DNA of 64,000 nucleotides from Variovorax sp. YR216. GTDB lineage: Bacteria > Pseudomonadota > Gammaproteobacteria > Burkholderiales > Burkholderiaceae_C. Position numbers and translations under genes: made by a program. Positions 6,746-15,697 of this stretch are shown one piece after another. Position 1 is the stretch's first letter; every line of letters starts with the position of its first letter. Location of the stretch: positions 372,001 to 436,000 of the forward strand of contig NZ_FNRO01000003.1 of the NCBI RefSeq assembly GCF_900107745.1, given 5' to 3'. The notes under the pieces were generated by a model. It did no database searches. It was not told the origin of the DNA and was given only the letters and a program-made list of their open reading frames with translations.

Positions 6746-8542
6746 ATGCCCGCCTACACCCCGCCTCTTCGCGACATGCAGTTTGTGATGCACGAGGTGC
6801 TGAACGTCACCGAAGAGCTCAAGGCCATTCCCCGGCATGCGGAAGTCGACGTCGACACCATCAACGCGGTGCTCGAAGAAGGCGGCAAGTTCGCCTCCGA
6901 AGTGACCTTCCCGCTCAACATCAGCGGTGACGAAGAGGGCTGCGTGCTCGACAAGACCACGCATGAAGTGAAGACGCCCAAGGGCTTCAAGGAAGCCTAT
7001 GCGCAGTACGTCGAAGGTGGCTGGGCGGCGCTCTCGTGCGACCCCGCCTTCGGCGGTCAGGGCCTGCCGTTCGTCGTGAACCAGCAGTTCTACGAGATGC
7101 TGAACTCGGCCAACCAGGCCTGGACGATGTACCCCGGTCTTTCGCACGGCGCGTACGAAGCCCTCGCCGCACACGGCACCGACGAGCAGAAGAAGACCTA
7201 CCTGCCCAAGCTCACGAGCGGCGAATGGACCGGCACGATGTGCCTGACCGAGCCTCATTGCGGCACCGACCTCGGCATGCTGCGCACCAAGGCCGAACCG
7301 CAGGCCGACGGCACCTACAAGCTGACCGGCAACAAGATCTTCATCTCGGCCGGCGAGCACGACATGACCGAGAACATCATCCACCTGGTGCTCGCCCGCC
7401 TGCCGGACGCGCCCAAGGGCAGCAAGGGCATCAGCCTGTTCGTGGTGCCGAAGTTCAACGTCAAGGCCGACGGTTCGATCGGCAGCCGCAACGGCATCTA
7501 CTGTGGTGGCCTGGAGCACAAGATGGGTATCCACGGCAACGCCACCGCGCAGATGGTGCTCGAAGGGGCGGTCGGCACGCTGGTCGGCGAGCCCAACAAG
7601 GGCCTGGCCGCGATGTTCGTGATGATGAACGCCGCACGCCTGGGCGTCGGCAACCAGTCGCTGGGCCTGACCGAAGTGGCCTTCCAGAACGCGCTGGCCT
7701 ATGCCAAGGACCGCATCCAGATGCGTTCGCTCTCTGGCGTCAAGGCCAAGGACAAGGAAGCCGATCCGATCATCGTGCACCCTGACGTGCGCAAGATGCT
7801 CATGACCGCCAAGGCCTACGCCGAAGGCGGCCGTGCGCTCGCATCGCTGTGCGCGCTGCTGCTGGACAAAGAGCACGGCCACCCCGATGAGAAGGTCCGC
7901 AAGGACAGCGGCGAACTCGTCGCGCTGCTCACGCCGATCGTGAAGGCCTTCATCACCGACAACGGCCACATCTCGACCAACGCCTGCATGCAGGTCTTCG
8001 GCGGCCACGGCTTCATCAAGGAATGGGGCATGGAGCAGTTCGTGCGCGACAACCGCATCAACATGATCTATGAAGGCACCAACACCATCCAGTCGCTCGA
8101 CCTGCTGGGCCGCAAGGTGCTGGGCAACAACGGCGCGACGCTCAAGAAGTTCGGCAAGCTCGTGGGCAAGCTGGTGGAAGAAGAAGGCGTGAACGAGAAG
8201 ATGAGCGAGTTCATCACCCCGATCGCGATCCTCGGCGACCAGCTCACCAAGTTCACGACCGAGATCGGCTTCAAGGGCTTCCAGAACCCCGATGAAGTCG
8301 GCGCCGCTGCTGTCGACTACCTGCGTGTCGCGGGCCACTTCGTGTTCGGCTACCTGTTCGCGCTGATGGCGCGTACCGCGCTGCGCCAGATCGCCGCCGG
8401 CAATGCCGACCCGTTCTACCAGGCCAAGCTGCAGACGGCGCGTTTCTACTTCGCGAAGCTGTTCCCCGAGACCGCGACGCTGATGCGCACCGCGCGCGCC
8501 GGCAGCGCACCGCTCATGAACACCGACGCCGCGCTGGCCTGA
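6746..8542 (+). CDS. Acyl-CoA dehydrogenase (DmdC-like, with C-terminal domain)
   Basis: A 598-residue flavoenzyme, longer than the classic 380-residue dehydrogenases and of the class with an extra C-terminal helical domain (DmdC / FadE-like). The N-terminal region, LTEPHCGTDLG (flavin/substrate loop) and IYEGTNTIQ are all present; Glu443 in the last motif is the expected catalytic base. It oxidises an acyl-CoA to the 2-enoyl-CoA and passes electrons to ETF. A GGAG ribosome site precedes the ATG. It is the first structural gene after tetR and begins the beta-oxidation operon. Chain-length preference cannot be read from the sequence. Confidence 0.93.
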   Translation: MPAYTPPLRDMQFVMHEVLNVTEELKAIPRHAEVDVDTINAVLEEGGKFASEVTFPLNISGDEEGCVLDKTTHEVKTPKGFKEAYAQYVEGGWAALSCDPAFGGQGLPFVVNQQFYEMLNSANQAWTMYPGLSHGAYEALAAHGTDEQKKTYLPKLTSGEWTGTMCLTEPHCGTDLGMLRTKAEPQADGTYKLTGNKIFISAGEHDMTENIIHLVLARLPDAPKGSKGISLFVVPKFNVKADGSIGSRNGIYCGGLEHKMGIHGNATAQMVLEGAVGTLVGEPNKGLAAMFVMMNAARLGVGNQSLGLTEVAFQNALAYAKDRIQMRSLSGVKAKDKEADPIIVHPDVRKMLMTAKAYAEGGRALASLCALLLDKEHGHPDEKVRKDSGELVALLTPIVKAFITDNGHISTNACMQVFGGHGFIKEWGMEQFVRDNRINMIYEGTNTIQSLDLLGRKVLGNNGATLKKFGKLVGKLVEEEGVNEKMSEFITPIAILGDQLTKFTTEIGFKGFQNPDEVGAAAVDYLRVAGHFVFGYLFALMARTALRQIAAGNADPFYQAKLQTARFYFAKLFPETATLMRTARAGSAPLMNTDAALA

Positions 8543-8547
8543 ACGCC

Positions 8548-8982
8548 ATGAAGTCCTTGCTCGCATCGATCTTCCTCGCTGCCGGCTGTGCGTCGGCGAT
8601 GGCACAGATGAGCCCCCTGGGGCTTTGGCGCAGCGTCGACGACAAGACCGGCGAATCGAAGGCCGAGATCCGCATCGCCGAATTGGGCGGCGGCTTGCAG
8701 GGCCGCATCGAGAAGACGCTCCGCAAGGATGCGAAGCCGGATGCCGCCTGCGACGAGTGCACCGACGACCGCAAGGGCAAGCCGATGGTCGGCCTCGAGA
8801 TCATCCGCGGCGGCAAGAAGGCCGAGGGCAAGGACGTCTGGGAAGGCGGAAAGATCCTCGACCCCGAAAACGGCAAGGAATACCGCGCAAGCTTCACACC
8901 CATCGACGGTGGCAAGAAGCTGGAAGTGCGCGGCTATCTGGGCCCGTTCTGGCGCACTCAAACCTGGAACCGCGCGCAGTGA
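8548..8982 (+). CDS. DUF2147 exported protein
   Basis: A 144-residue protein with a typical signal peptide (MKSLLASIFLAAGCASAMAQ) and a mature part that opens SPLGLWRSVDDKTGESKAEI, the DUF2147 signature; a Cys pair (ACDECTDD) sits mid-protein. It starts five bases after the acyl-CoA dehydrogenase stop, inside a cytoplasmic fatty-acid oxidation operon, which is odd for an exported protein. The role is unknown. A periplasmic lipid-handling function would fit the context but is only inference. Confidence 0.88.
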   Translation: MKSLLASIFLAAGCASAMAQMSPLGLWRSVDDKTGESKAEIRIAELGGGLQGRIEKTLRKDAKPDAACDECTDDRKGKPMVGLEIIRGGKKAEGKDVWEGGKILDPENGKEYRASFTPIDGGKKLEVRGYLGPFWRTQTWNRAQ

Positions 8983-9013
8983 GCGCGGCCACTCAATCAA
9001 GTAGCAACACACC

Positions 9014-11413
9014 ATGTCCAGATTCCAAGTGAAAAAGGTCGCCGTGCTCGGCGCCGGCGTGATGGGCGCGCAGATCGCAGCGCATCTCGTCAACGTGCGC
9101 GTGCCGGTCGTGCTGTTCGACCTGCCGGCCAAGGACGGCCCGAAGAACGGCATCGTCAGCCGTGCCATCGACAACCTCAAGAAGCTCAAGCCCGCGCCGC
9201 TCGGCGACGTGGCCGATGCAGTGCTGATCGAGCAGGCCAACTACGAAGACGACCTCGCCAAGCTCGGCGAATGCGACCTGGTGATCGAGGCGATCGCCGA
9301 GCGCATGGACTGGAAGCTCGATCTCTACAAGAAGATCGCGCCGCACGTCGCCAAGCACGCGATCCTGGCCTCGAACACCTCGGGCCTGTCGATCACCAAG
9401 CTCAGCGAGGCATTGCCCGAGGCGCTCAAGCCGCGCTTCTGCGGCATCCACTTCTTCAACCCGCCGCGCTACATGTTCCTGGTCGAGCTGATCAACACGC
9501 CGACCACCGAGCCGCAGGTGCTCGACCAGCTCGAAGCCTTCGTGACCAGCACGCTCGGCAAGGGTGTGGTGCGCGCGCACGACACGCCCAACTTCATCGC
9601 CAATCGCGTCGGCATCGCCGGGATGCTCGCGACCTTGAAGGAAGTCGAGAAGTTCGGTCTCACGCCCGACGTCGTCGACGATCTCACTGGCAAGAAGCTC
9701 GGCCGTGCGAGCTCGGGCACCTTCCGCACAGCGGACGTGGTGGGTCTCGACACGATGGCGCACGTCATCAAGACGCTGCAGGACAACCTCGACGAGAAGA
9801 CCGATCCGTTCTACCCGAATTTCGCCACGCCGCCGGTGCTCGCCAAGCTGCTCGAACTGGGCAACCTCGGCCAGAAGACCAAGGCGGGCTTCTTCAAGAA
9901 GGCCGGGCGCGACATCCTGCGTTTCGATCTCGCGAAGGGCGAATACGTGCCGTCGGGCGAGAAGGCCGACGAGGTCTACGGTCGCATGCTCAAGAAGCCG
10001 GCCGGCGAGCGCCTGAAGCTGCTGCGCGAGAGCGAAGGCGCGCAAGGCCAGTTCCTGTGGGCGATCCTGCGCGACAGCTTCCACTACGCGGCGGTGCATC
10101 TGGCGACCATCGCCGAGAGCGCACGCGACATCGACTTCGCGATGCGCTGGGGCTTCGGCATGAAGCAAGGCCCATTCGAGCTCTGGCAGGAAGCCGGCTG
10201 GAAGCAGGTCGCGACCTGGATCCAGGAAGACATCGACAGCGGCAAGGCTCTGTCGAGCGCGCCGCTGCCGAAGTGGGCCTTCGAAGGCCCGGTGGCCGAA
10301 GCCGGTGGTGTGCACACGCCGCAAGGCTCGTGGAGCGCATCGGCCAACGCCTTCGTGCCGCAGCGCCGCCTGCCGGTGCATGAGCGTCAGCTCTTCCCCG
10401 AAAGCGTGCTCGATGCGAATGCGCCGGACGCGAACAAGGCCGGCACCACGATCCAGGATGAAGGCGACGTGCGCACCTGGACGCTCGACGGCGAGGTGCT
10501 GATCGCGAGCATCCACTCGAAGATGCATGCCATCAGCCCCGACGTGGCCGAAGGGCTGACGGCGGCGGTCGATCTTGCCGAGAAGGAATACAAGGGCCTC
10601 GTCATCTGGTCGCCCGACGAGATGTTCTCGGTCGGCGCGGATCTGCAAGCCATGCTGCCCGCGTTCGTCGTCGCCGGCATCGGCGCGGTCGAGGCGGCAG
10701 AAGAAGAGCTGCAGAAGGTCATGCTCAAGATCCGCTATGCGAACGTGCCGGTGGTCTCGGCCGTGCGCGGCATGGCGCTGGGCGGTGGCTGCGAGCTGGC
10801 AGTCCACTCCGCGAAGCGGGTCGCGGCGATGGAAAGCTACATCGGCCTCGTCGAAGTCGGCGTCGGCCTGATCCCCGGTGCGGGCGGCCTGACCTACATC
10901 GCGCGCCGCGCCGCCGAGAACGCGTCTGCCTCGACCGGCACCGACATCCTGCCCTTCCTGACTGAAGGCTTCACCGCCGCCGCGATGGCCAAGGTGGGCA
11001 CCGGTGCGCTCGACTCGAAGAAGCTCGGCTACCTGCTCGAGAGCGACGTGATCGTGCCGAACAAGGACGAGCTGCTCTACGTCGCGCTCCAGCAGGTCAA
11101 GTCGATGGCCGATGCCGGCTGGCGACCGCCGCTGCGCCGCCAGTTCAAGGTCGCGGGCCGCAGCGGTGCCGCCACGATCAAGGGCCAGCTCGTGAACATG
11201 CGCGACGGCGGGTTCATCAGCCAGCACGACTTCCACATCGCGAGCCTGATCGCGGAAGTCGTCACCGGCGGTGACGTCGATGCCGGCTCGCTGGTCACCG
11301 AAGAGTATTTGATGACGCTCGAGCGCAAGGCCTTCTGCTCGCTCATCGTGCATCCCAAGACGCAAGAGCGAATCATGGGGATGCTCAGCACCGGCAAGCC
11401 CGTGCGCAACTAA
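9014..11413 (+). CDS. 3-hydroxyacyl-CoA dehydrogenase / enoyl-CoA hydratase fusion (FadN-like)
   Basis: A 799-residue bifunctional beta-oxidation enzyme. The N-terminal half has the NAD-binding GAGVMGAQIAAHL at about 13-25 and the dehydrogenase FCGIHFFNPPRYM block with the catalytic His near 146. The C-terminal third is a crotonase with [15 protein letters not shown] near 588 as oxyanion loop and LIPGAGG. The order dehydrogenase then hydratase matches FadN rather than FadB/FadJ. It hydrates 2-enoyl-CoA and oxidises the 3-hydroxyacyl-CoA. The thiolase gene starts 11 bases downstream and would complete the spiral. Confidence 0.94.
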   Translation: MSRFQVKKVAVLGAGVMGAQIAAHLVNVRVPVVLFDLPAKDGPKNGIVSRAIDNLKKLKPAPLGDVADAVLIEQANYEDDLAKLGECDLVIEAIAERMDWKLDLYKKIAPHVAKHAILASNTSGLSITKLSEALPEALKPRFCGIHFFNPPRYMFLVELINTPTTEPQVLDQLEAFVTSTLGKGVVRAHDTPNFIANRVGIAGMLATLKEVEKFGLTPDVVDDLTGKKLGRASSGTFRTADVVGLDTMAHVIKTLQDNLDEKTDPFYPNFATPPVLAKLLELGNLGQKTKAGFFKKAGRDILRFDLAKGEYVPSGEKADEVYGRMLKKPAGERLKLLRESEGAQGQFLWAILRDSFHYAAVHLATIAESARDIDFAMRWGFGMKQGPFELWQEAGWKQVATWIQEDIDSGKALSSAPLPKWAFEGPVAEAGGVHTPQGSWSASANAFVPQRRLPVHERQLFPESVLDANAPDANKAGTTIQDEGDVRTWTLDGEVLIASIHSKMHAISPDVAEGLTAAVDLAEKEYKGLVIWSPDEMFSVGADLQAMLPAFVVAGIGAVEAAEEELQKVMLKIRYANVPVVSAVRGMALGGGCELAVHSAKRVAAMESYIGLVEVGVGLIPGAGGLTYIARRAAENASASTGTDILPFLTEGFTAAAMAKVGTGALDSKKLGYLLESDVIVPNKDELLYVALQQVKSMADAGWRPPLRRQFKVAGRSGAATIKGQLVNMRDGGFISQHDFHIASLIAEVVTGGDVDAGSLVTEEYLMTLERKAFCSLIVHPKTQERIMGMLSTGKPVRN

Positions 11414-11424
11414 GGACACACACC

Positions 11425-12624
11425 ATGAGCAAGCAAATTCAAGACGCCTACATCGTCTCCGCGACCCGCACGCCGATCGGCAAGTCGCATCGCGGCTACT
11501 TCCGCAACTACCGTCCCGACGACCTGCTCGCGACCACGCTGAAGTCGGCGCTCGCGGCGGTGCCGAACCTCGACCCGAAAGTCATCGAGGACATCATCTG
11601 CGGCTGCGCGATCCCCGAGGCGCAGCAGGGCCTGAACGTGGCGCGCATCGGCGCGGTGCTCGCGGGCCTGCCGACCAGCGTCGGCGGCATCACGGTCAAC
11701 CGCTTCTGTGCTTCCGGCCTCTCGGCGGTGCAGATGGCGGCCGATCGCATCCGCGTCGGCGAAGCCGAAGTGATGATCGCGGCCGGCGTGGAAAGCATGA
11801 GCATGGTGCCGATGATGGGCAACTCGCCCTCGCTGTCGCCGTCGATCTTCGAGCGTGACGGCGACGTGGGCATCGCCTACGGCATGGGCCTCACGGCCGA
11901 GAAGGTCGCGCAGCAGTGGAAGGTCAGCCGCGAGGCGCAGGACGCCTTCGCGCTGCAATCGCACCAGCGCGCCCTCGCGGCGCAGCAGGCCGGCGAGTTC
12001 GCGGCCGAGATCACGCCGATCGAAGTGACGGACCGCATTCCCGATCTCGCGACGGGTGAGGTCATCACGAAGAAGCGCACCGTCAACCTCGACGAAGGCG
12101 CACGCCCCGACACCACGATCGAAGGCCTCGCCAAGCTGCGCACCGTGTTCGCCGCGCGCGGCACCGTCACGGCTGGCAACAGCTCGCAGACCTCGGACGG
12201 CGCGGGCGCGCTGATCATCGCGAGCGAGAAGGCCTGCAAGCAGTTCGACCTGAAGCCGCTCGCGCGCTTCGTGAGCTTTGCGAGCAAGGGCGTGCCGCCG
12301 CACATCATGGGCATCGGCCCGATCGAGGCGATCCCGGCCGCTCTGCGCTACGCGGGCCTCACGCAGGACCAGATCGACTGGTTCGAACTCAACGAGGCAT
12401 TCGCGGCGCAATCGCTCGCAGTGATGAACACGCTCGGCCTCGATCCGGCCAAGGTCAACCCGATGGGCGGCGCGATCGCGCTGGGCCATCCGCTGGGCGC
12501 GACGGGTGCGATCCGTTCGGCGACCGTGGTGCATGCCTTGCAGCGCAAGAAGCTCAAGTACGGCATGGTCACGATGTGCGTGGGCATGGGGCAGGGCGCG
12601 GCAGGGATCTTCGAACGCGTCTGA
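11425..12624 (+). CDS. Acetyl-CoA C-acyltransferase (3-ketoacyl-CoA thiolase)
   Basis: A 399-residue thiolase with all catalytic motifs: the nucleophilic Cys95 in NRFCASGLSAVQ, NEAFAAQ, His355 in GGAIALGHPLGATGA and Cys385 in MCVGMGQGAAG. It cleaves 3-ketoacyl-CoA to acetyl-CoA and a shortened acyl-CoA. It sits directly behind the FadN-like gene, the usual pairing of a beta-oxidation complex. Confidence 0.95.
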   Translation: MSKQIQDAYIVSATRTPIGKSHRGYFRNYRPDDLLATTLKSALAAVPNLDPKVIEDIICGCAIPEAQQGLNVARIGAVLAGLPTSVGGITVNRFCASGLSAVQMAADRIRVGEAEVMIAAGVESMSMVPMMGNSPSLSPSIFERDGDVGIAYGMGLTAEKVAQQWKVSREAQDAFALQSHQRALAAQQAGEFAAEITPIEVTDRIPDLATGEVITKKRTVNLDEGARPDTTIEGLAKLRTVFAARGTVTAGNSSQTSDGAGALIIASEKACKQFDLKPLARFVSFASKGVPPHIMGIGPIEAIPAALRYAGLTQDQIDWFELNEAFAAQSLAVMNTLGLDPAKVNPMGGAIALGHPLGATGAIRSATVVHALQRKKLKYGMVTMCVGMGQGAAGIFERV

Positions 12625-12702
12625 TCTTTCAGGGTTTGTGAGCAGGCGCGGCGTCTCCTAGACGACTGCGCCGCTCTTTGTCACGGAGGCACACTGAGCG
12701 CC

Positions 12703-13536
12703 ATGAAGACAACGCATCCCCTCGACAAGACCCTCGCGCTGGTGCACAGCGATATCCGGGCGGGGCATTTCACCGGCATCATGGGCCAGGACTACTGGAA
12801 CATGGTCGGCCCTTTCGGCGGTACGACGGCGGCGATCATGCTGCAGTCGGTGTTGAAGCATCCCGACCTGCTCGGCGACCCTGTGGCGCTGACCGTGAAC
12901 TACGCCGCTGCCGTAGGCGCCGGAGCGTTCGAGGTCCAGGCGGTGCCGGTACGCACCAACCGCTCGACGCAGCACTGGACCATCACCATGTCGCAGGCGG
13001 ATGCCGAAGGGCATCTGCAGGTGACGACCACCGGCACCGTGGTCACCGCGGTACGCCGCGAAACCTGGAGTGCCAACGATCTGCCGATGCCCGATGTGCC
13101 TGCGCCGGAGGCAGTTTCGCGCCTTTCGATCGGGCCGCGTGGCGTCGCATGGCTGCAGCGCTACGAGATGCGCCCGATCAGCGGCGAGATTCCGTCGCGC
13201 TGGGACGGCACCGGCGACCACAGCGAAACGCTCATGTGGCTGCGCGACGATCCGGTGCGCCCGCTCGACTTCGCGTCCCTCGCCGCGCTGAGCGACACCT
13301 TCTATCCGCGCGTCTGGCTCCGGCGCGCCACGCCGGTGCCGATCGGCACGGTGTCGATCACGACCTACTTTCACACCGACGCATCGCTGCTCGCCCAGGT
13401 GGGCAGTGGCTACCTGCTCGGCCGCGCGACGGGGCAGCAGTTCCGCAACGGCTATTTCGACCAGGCGGCCCAGCTCTGGAGCGAGACTGGTGCGTTGCTG
13501 GCGACCAGCAACCAGATCGTCTACTTCAAGGAGTGA
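12703..13536 (+). CDS. Acyl-CoA thioesterase family protein (double hotdog, TesB-like)
   Basis: A 277-residue protein with the layout of double-hotdog thioesterases: GPFGGTTAAIMLQSVL in the first half, and the second repeat containing TYFHTDASLLAQVGSGYLLG and a final YFDQAAQLWSETG segment. The expected activity is hydrolysis of acyl-CoA esters, a release valve for CoA in the beta-oxidation operon. A GGAGG site precedes the ATG. A 78-base gap, with an imperfect inverted repeat, separates it from the thiolase gene. Confidence 0.85.
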   Translation: MKTTHPLDKTLALVHSDIRAGHFTGIMGQDYWNMVGPFGGTTAAIMLQSVLKHPDLLGDPVALTVNYAAAVGAGAFEVQAVPVRTNRSTQHWTITMSQADAEGHLQVTTTGTVVTAVRRETWSANDLPMPDVPAPEAVSRLSIGPRGVAWLQRYEMRPISGEIPSRWDGTGDHSETLMWLRDDPVRPLDFASLAALSDTFYPRVWLRRATPVPIGTVSITTYFHTDASLLAQVGSGYLLGRATGQQFRNGYFDQAAQLWSETGALLATSNQIVYFKE

Positions 13537-13540
13537 AGCA

Positions 13541-14287
13541 ATGGCATCCACCAAGGCAGCACTGATCGTCGGCGCGGGCGATGCGACCGGCGGCGCGATC
13601 GCCCGCCGGTTCGCTCGCGGGGGCTATGCCACCTGCGTCACGCGTCGCACGCTGGAGAAGCTCCAGCCGCTGGTCGCGCAGATCGAAGCCGAGGGCGGCA
13701 CGGCGCATGCCTTCGCCAGCGACGCGCGCAAGGAAGACGAGGTCGTCGCGCTCATCGAGCAGATCGAGTCCACCGTCGGCCCGATCGAAGTGCTGGTGTT
13801 CAACATCGGTGCCAACGTGCCGGAGAGCATCCTGACGGAAACCGCGCGCAAGTATTTCAAGGTGTGGGAGATGGCCTGTTTCTCGGGCTTCCTGAACGGG
13901 CGCGAAGTGGCGCAGCGCATGGTGGCGCGCGAGTTGCCCGAGGGCGCGCACCGCGGCACCATCATCTTCACCGGCGCGACCGCTTCGCTGCGCGGCGGTG
14001 CGAACTTCGGCGCGTTCTCGGGCGCGAAGATGGCCCTGCGGGCGTTGGCCCAGAGCATGGCACGCGAACTCGGCCCGCGCGGCATCCACGTCGCGCACTC
14101 GATCATCGACGGCGCGATCGACACCGAGTTCATTCGCAGCAATTTCCCCGAGCGCTATGCATTGAAGTCGCAGGATGGCATCCTCAACCCCGAGCACATC
14201 GCCGATGCCTACTGGATGCTGCATTCGCAGCCGCGCGATGCCTGGACCCATGAGCTCGATCTGCGGCCGTGGTCCGAGAAGTTCTGA
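13541..14287 (+). CDS. Short-chain dehydrogenase/reductase with altered active site
   Basis: A 248-residue SDR. The nucleotide-binding loop VGAGDATGGAIARRF at about 10-24 and the NIGAN motif near 88 are normal. In the catalytic region the usual Tyr-x3-Lys reads Phe159-x3-Lys163 (GAFSGAK), and the place of the catalytic Ser (about 13 residues earlier, in FTGATAS) is Ala. It starts four bases after the thioesterase stop. It may be a divergent subgroup with a changed reaction or a binding role; the substrate is unknown. The start ATG at 13541 follows a GAAGCA spacer with the ribosome site (AAGGAG) inside the previous gene. Confidence 0.87.
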   Translation: MASTKAALIVGAGDATGGAIARRFARGGYATCVTRRTLEKLQPLVAQIEAEGGTAHAFASDARKEDEVVALIEQIESTVGPIEVLVFNIGANVPESILTETARKYFKVWEMACFSGFLNGREVAQRMVARELPEGAHRGTIIFTGATASLRGGANFGAFSGAKMALRALAQSMARELGPRGIHVAHSIIDGAIDTEFIRSNFPERYALKSQDGILNPEHIADAYWMLHSQPRDAWTHELDLRPWSEKF

Positions 14288-14299
14288 GGAGACGAGTCC

Positions 14300-14893
14300 A
14301 TGACGAAATCGGTCGACTTCTACTTCGACTTCGGAAGCCCCGCTTCCTACCTGGCCGCCACGCAACTGCCGCGCCTCTGCGCGGAGGCGGGCGCTGAACT
14401 GGTCTGGAAGCCGATGCTGCTCGGCGGCGTGTTCCAGGCAACCGGCAACCACTCGCCGGCGACGATCCCTGCCAAGGGGCCGTACATGATGAAGGACCTC
14501 GCGCGCTTCGCGCGGCGCTACGGTGTGCCTTTCCAGTTCAACCCGAACTTCCCGGTCAATACGCTGCTGCTGATGAGAGGCGCCGTCGGCCTGCAGATGC
14601 ATGAGGCCGAACGCTTCCCGACCTATGTCGACGCGATGTACCGCGCCATGTGGGTGGAGCCGCGCAACCTGAACGATCCAGCGACAGTCGGTGCGGTGCT
14701 GCAGGAAGCCGGCTTCGATGCCGCGAAAATGCTGGCCCTGGCCAACGCCCAGGACGTCAAGGACCGCCTCAAGGCGGCCACGCAGGAAGCGGTGGAGCGC
14801 GGCGTGTTCGGCGCGCCCACCATGTTCGTCGGCCAGCAGATGTTCTGGGGCCAGGACCGACTCGATTTCGTGCGCGAGGCGCTCGGCGCCTGA
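14300..14893 (+). CDS. 2-hydroxychromene-2-carboxylate isomerase / DsbA-family protein
   Basis: A 197-residue thioredoxin-fold protein of the HCCA isomerase / kappa-GST group: the opening VDFYFDFGSPASYLA has Ser-Pro in place of a CxxC active site, and the end carries GVFGAPTMFVGQQMFWGQDR with the cis-Pro loop. HCCA isomerase is a glutathione-dependent enzyme of naphthalene catabolism, but close relatives are found in many fatty and aromatic acid operons without known substrate. Here it lies 12 bases behind the SDR gene in the beta-oxidation operon. Confidence 0.9.
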   Translation: MTKSVDFYFDFGSPASYLAATQLPRLCAEAGAELVWKPMLLGGVFQATGNHSPATIPAKGPYMMKDLARFARRYGVPFQFNPNFPVNTLLLMRGAVGLQMHEAERFPTYVDAMYRAMWVEPRNLNDPATVGAVLQEAGFDAAKMLALANAQDVKDRLKAATQEAVERGVFGAPTMFVGQQMFWGQDRLDFVREALGA

Positions 14894-14919
14894 TCGCGCT
14901 TTTTTTACAAGGACTCACC

Positions 14920-15684
14920 ATGAGCGACATCCTCGTCCACACCGAAGCCGGTGTGATGACCATCACCTTCAACCGCCTCGACAAGAAGAACTCGATCACC
15001 AGCGCGATGTACGCCGAGCTCGCCGATGCGCTCGCGAAGGCCGAGCAGGACGGCGCAGTGCGCACCGTGCTGATCCAGGGCGACGCCACGATCTTCAGTG
15101 CCGGCAACGACATCGGCGACTTCCTCAACGCGCCGCCTTCCACCGAGGCGTCGCCTGTGTTCCGCTTCCTGCGCGGCATTGCGGGCTTTCCGAAGCCGAT
15201 CGTCGCGGCGGTCTGCGGACCGGCGGTGGGCATCGGCACCACGCTGCTGTTCCACTGCGACCTCGTCTACGCAGGCGACAACGCGGCCTTCTCGATGCCT
15301 TTCGTGAACCTGGGCCTGTGCCCCGAAGCGGCGTCGAGCCTGCTGGTGCCGCAGATGTTCGGCTATCACCGTGCGGCCGAGGCGCTCCTGCTGGGCGACC
15401 CCTTCATGGCCGAGGCGGCGCTCGAGATCGGCTTCGTCAACCGCGTGGTGCCGCCGACCGAGTGCAATGCGATCGCCCAGGCGCAGGCGCGCAAGCTGGC
15501 AGCCAAGCCGCTGAGCGCGTTGATCGAGACCAAGCGTCTGATGAAGAAATCCCAGCAATCCGCCGTCCTGGAGCGCATGGCCGAGGAAGGTCAGAGCTTC
15601 GGCCGCATGCTGCGCGAGCCGGCCGCCCGCGAGGCCTTCACGGCCTTCATGGAAAAACGCAAGCCCGACTTCTCGAAGGTCTGA
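14920..15684 (+). CDS. Enoyl-CoA hydratase/isomerase family protein
   Basis: A 254-residue single-domain crotonase. The first oxyanion block is FSAGNDIGDFL near 65, and the second is GPAVGIGTTLLFHCDLVYA near 105-123. The place of the usual catalytic Glu pair is less canonical (LCPEAASSLLVPQMFG), as in isomerase-like PaaG/Eci members. It starts after an AAGGACT site. It is the last gene of the operon, convergent with the next thioesterase gene, and probably provides a second hydratase or a delta-isomerase for unsaturated chains. Confidence 0.92.
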   Translation: MSDILVHTEAGVMTITFNRLDKKNSITSAMYAELADALAKAEQDGAVRTVLIQGDATIFSAGNDIGDFLNAPPSTEASPVFRFLRGIAGFPKPIVAAVCGPAVGIGTTLLFHCDLVYAGDNAAFSMPFVNLGLCPEAASSLLVPQMFGYHRAAEALLLGDPFMAEAALEIGFVNRVVPPTECNAIAQAQARKLAAKPLSALIETKRLMKKSQQSAVLERMAEEGQSFGRMLREPAAREAFTAFMEKRKPDFSKV

Positions 15685-15697
15685 CCCGCGCCCGCGC

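Noticed and set aside
6518..11419. Very long open frames (700-800 codons) on the minus strand opposite the acyl-CoA dehydrogenase and FadN-like genes
   Set aside because: They mirror high-GC codon usage of real plus-strand genes, encode His/Arg-rich low-complexity protein and have no motifs.
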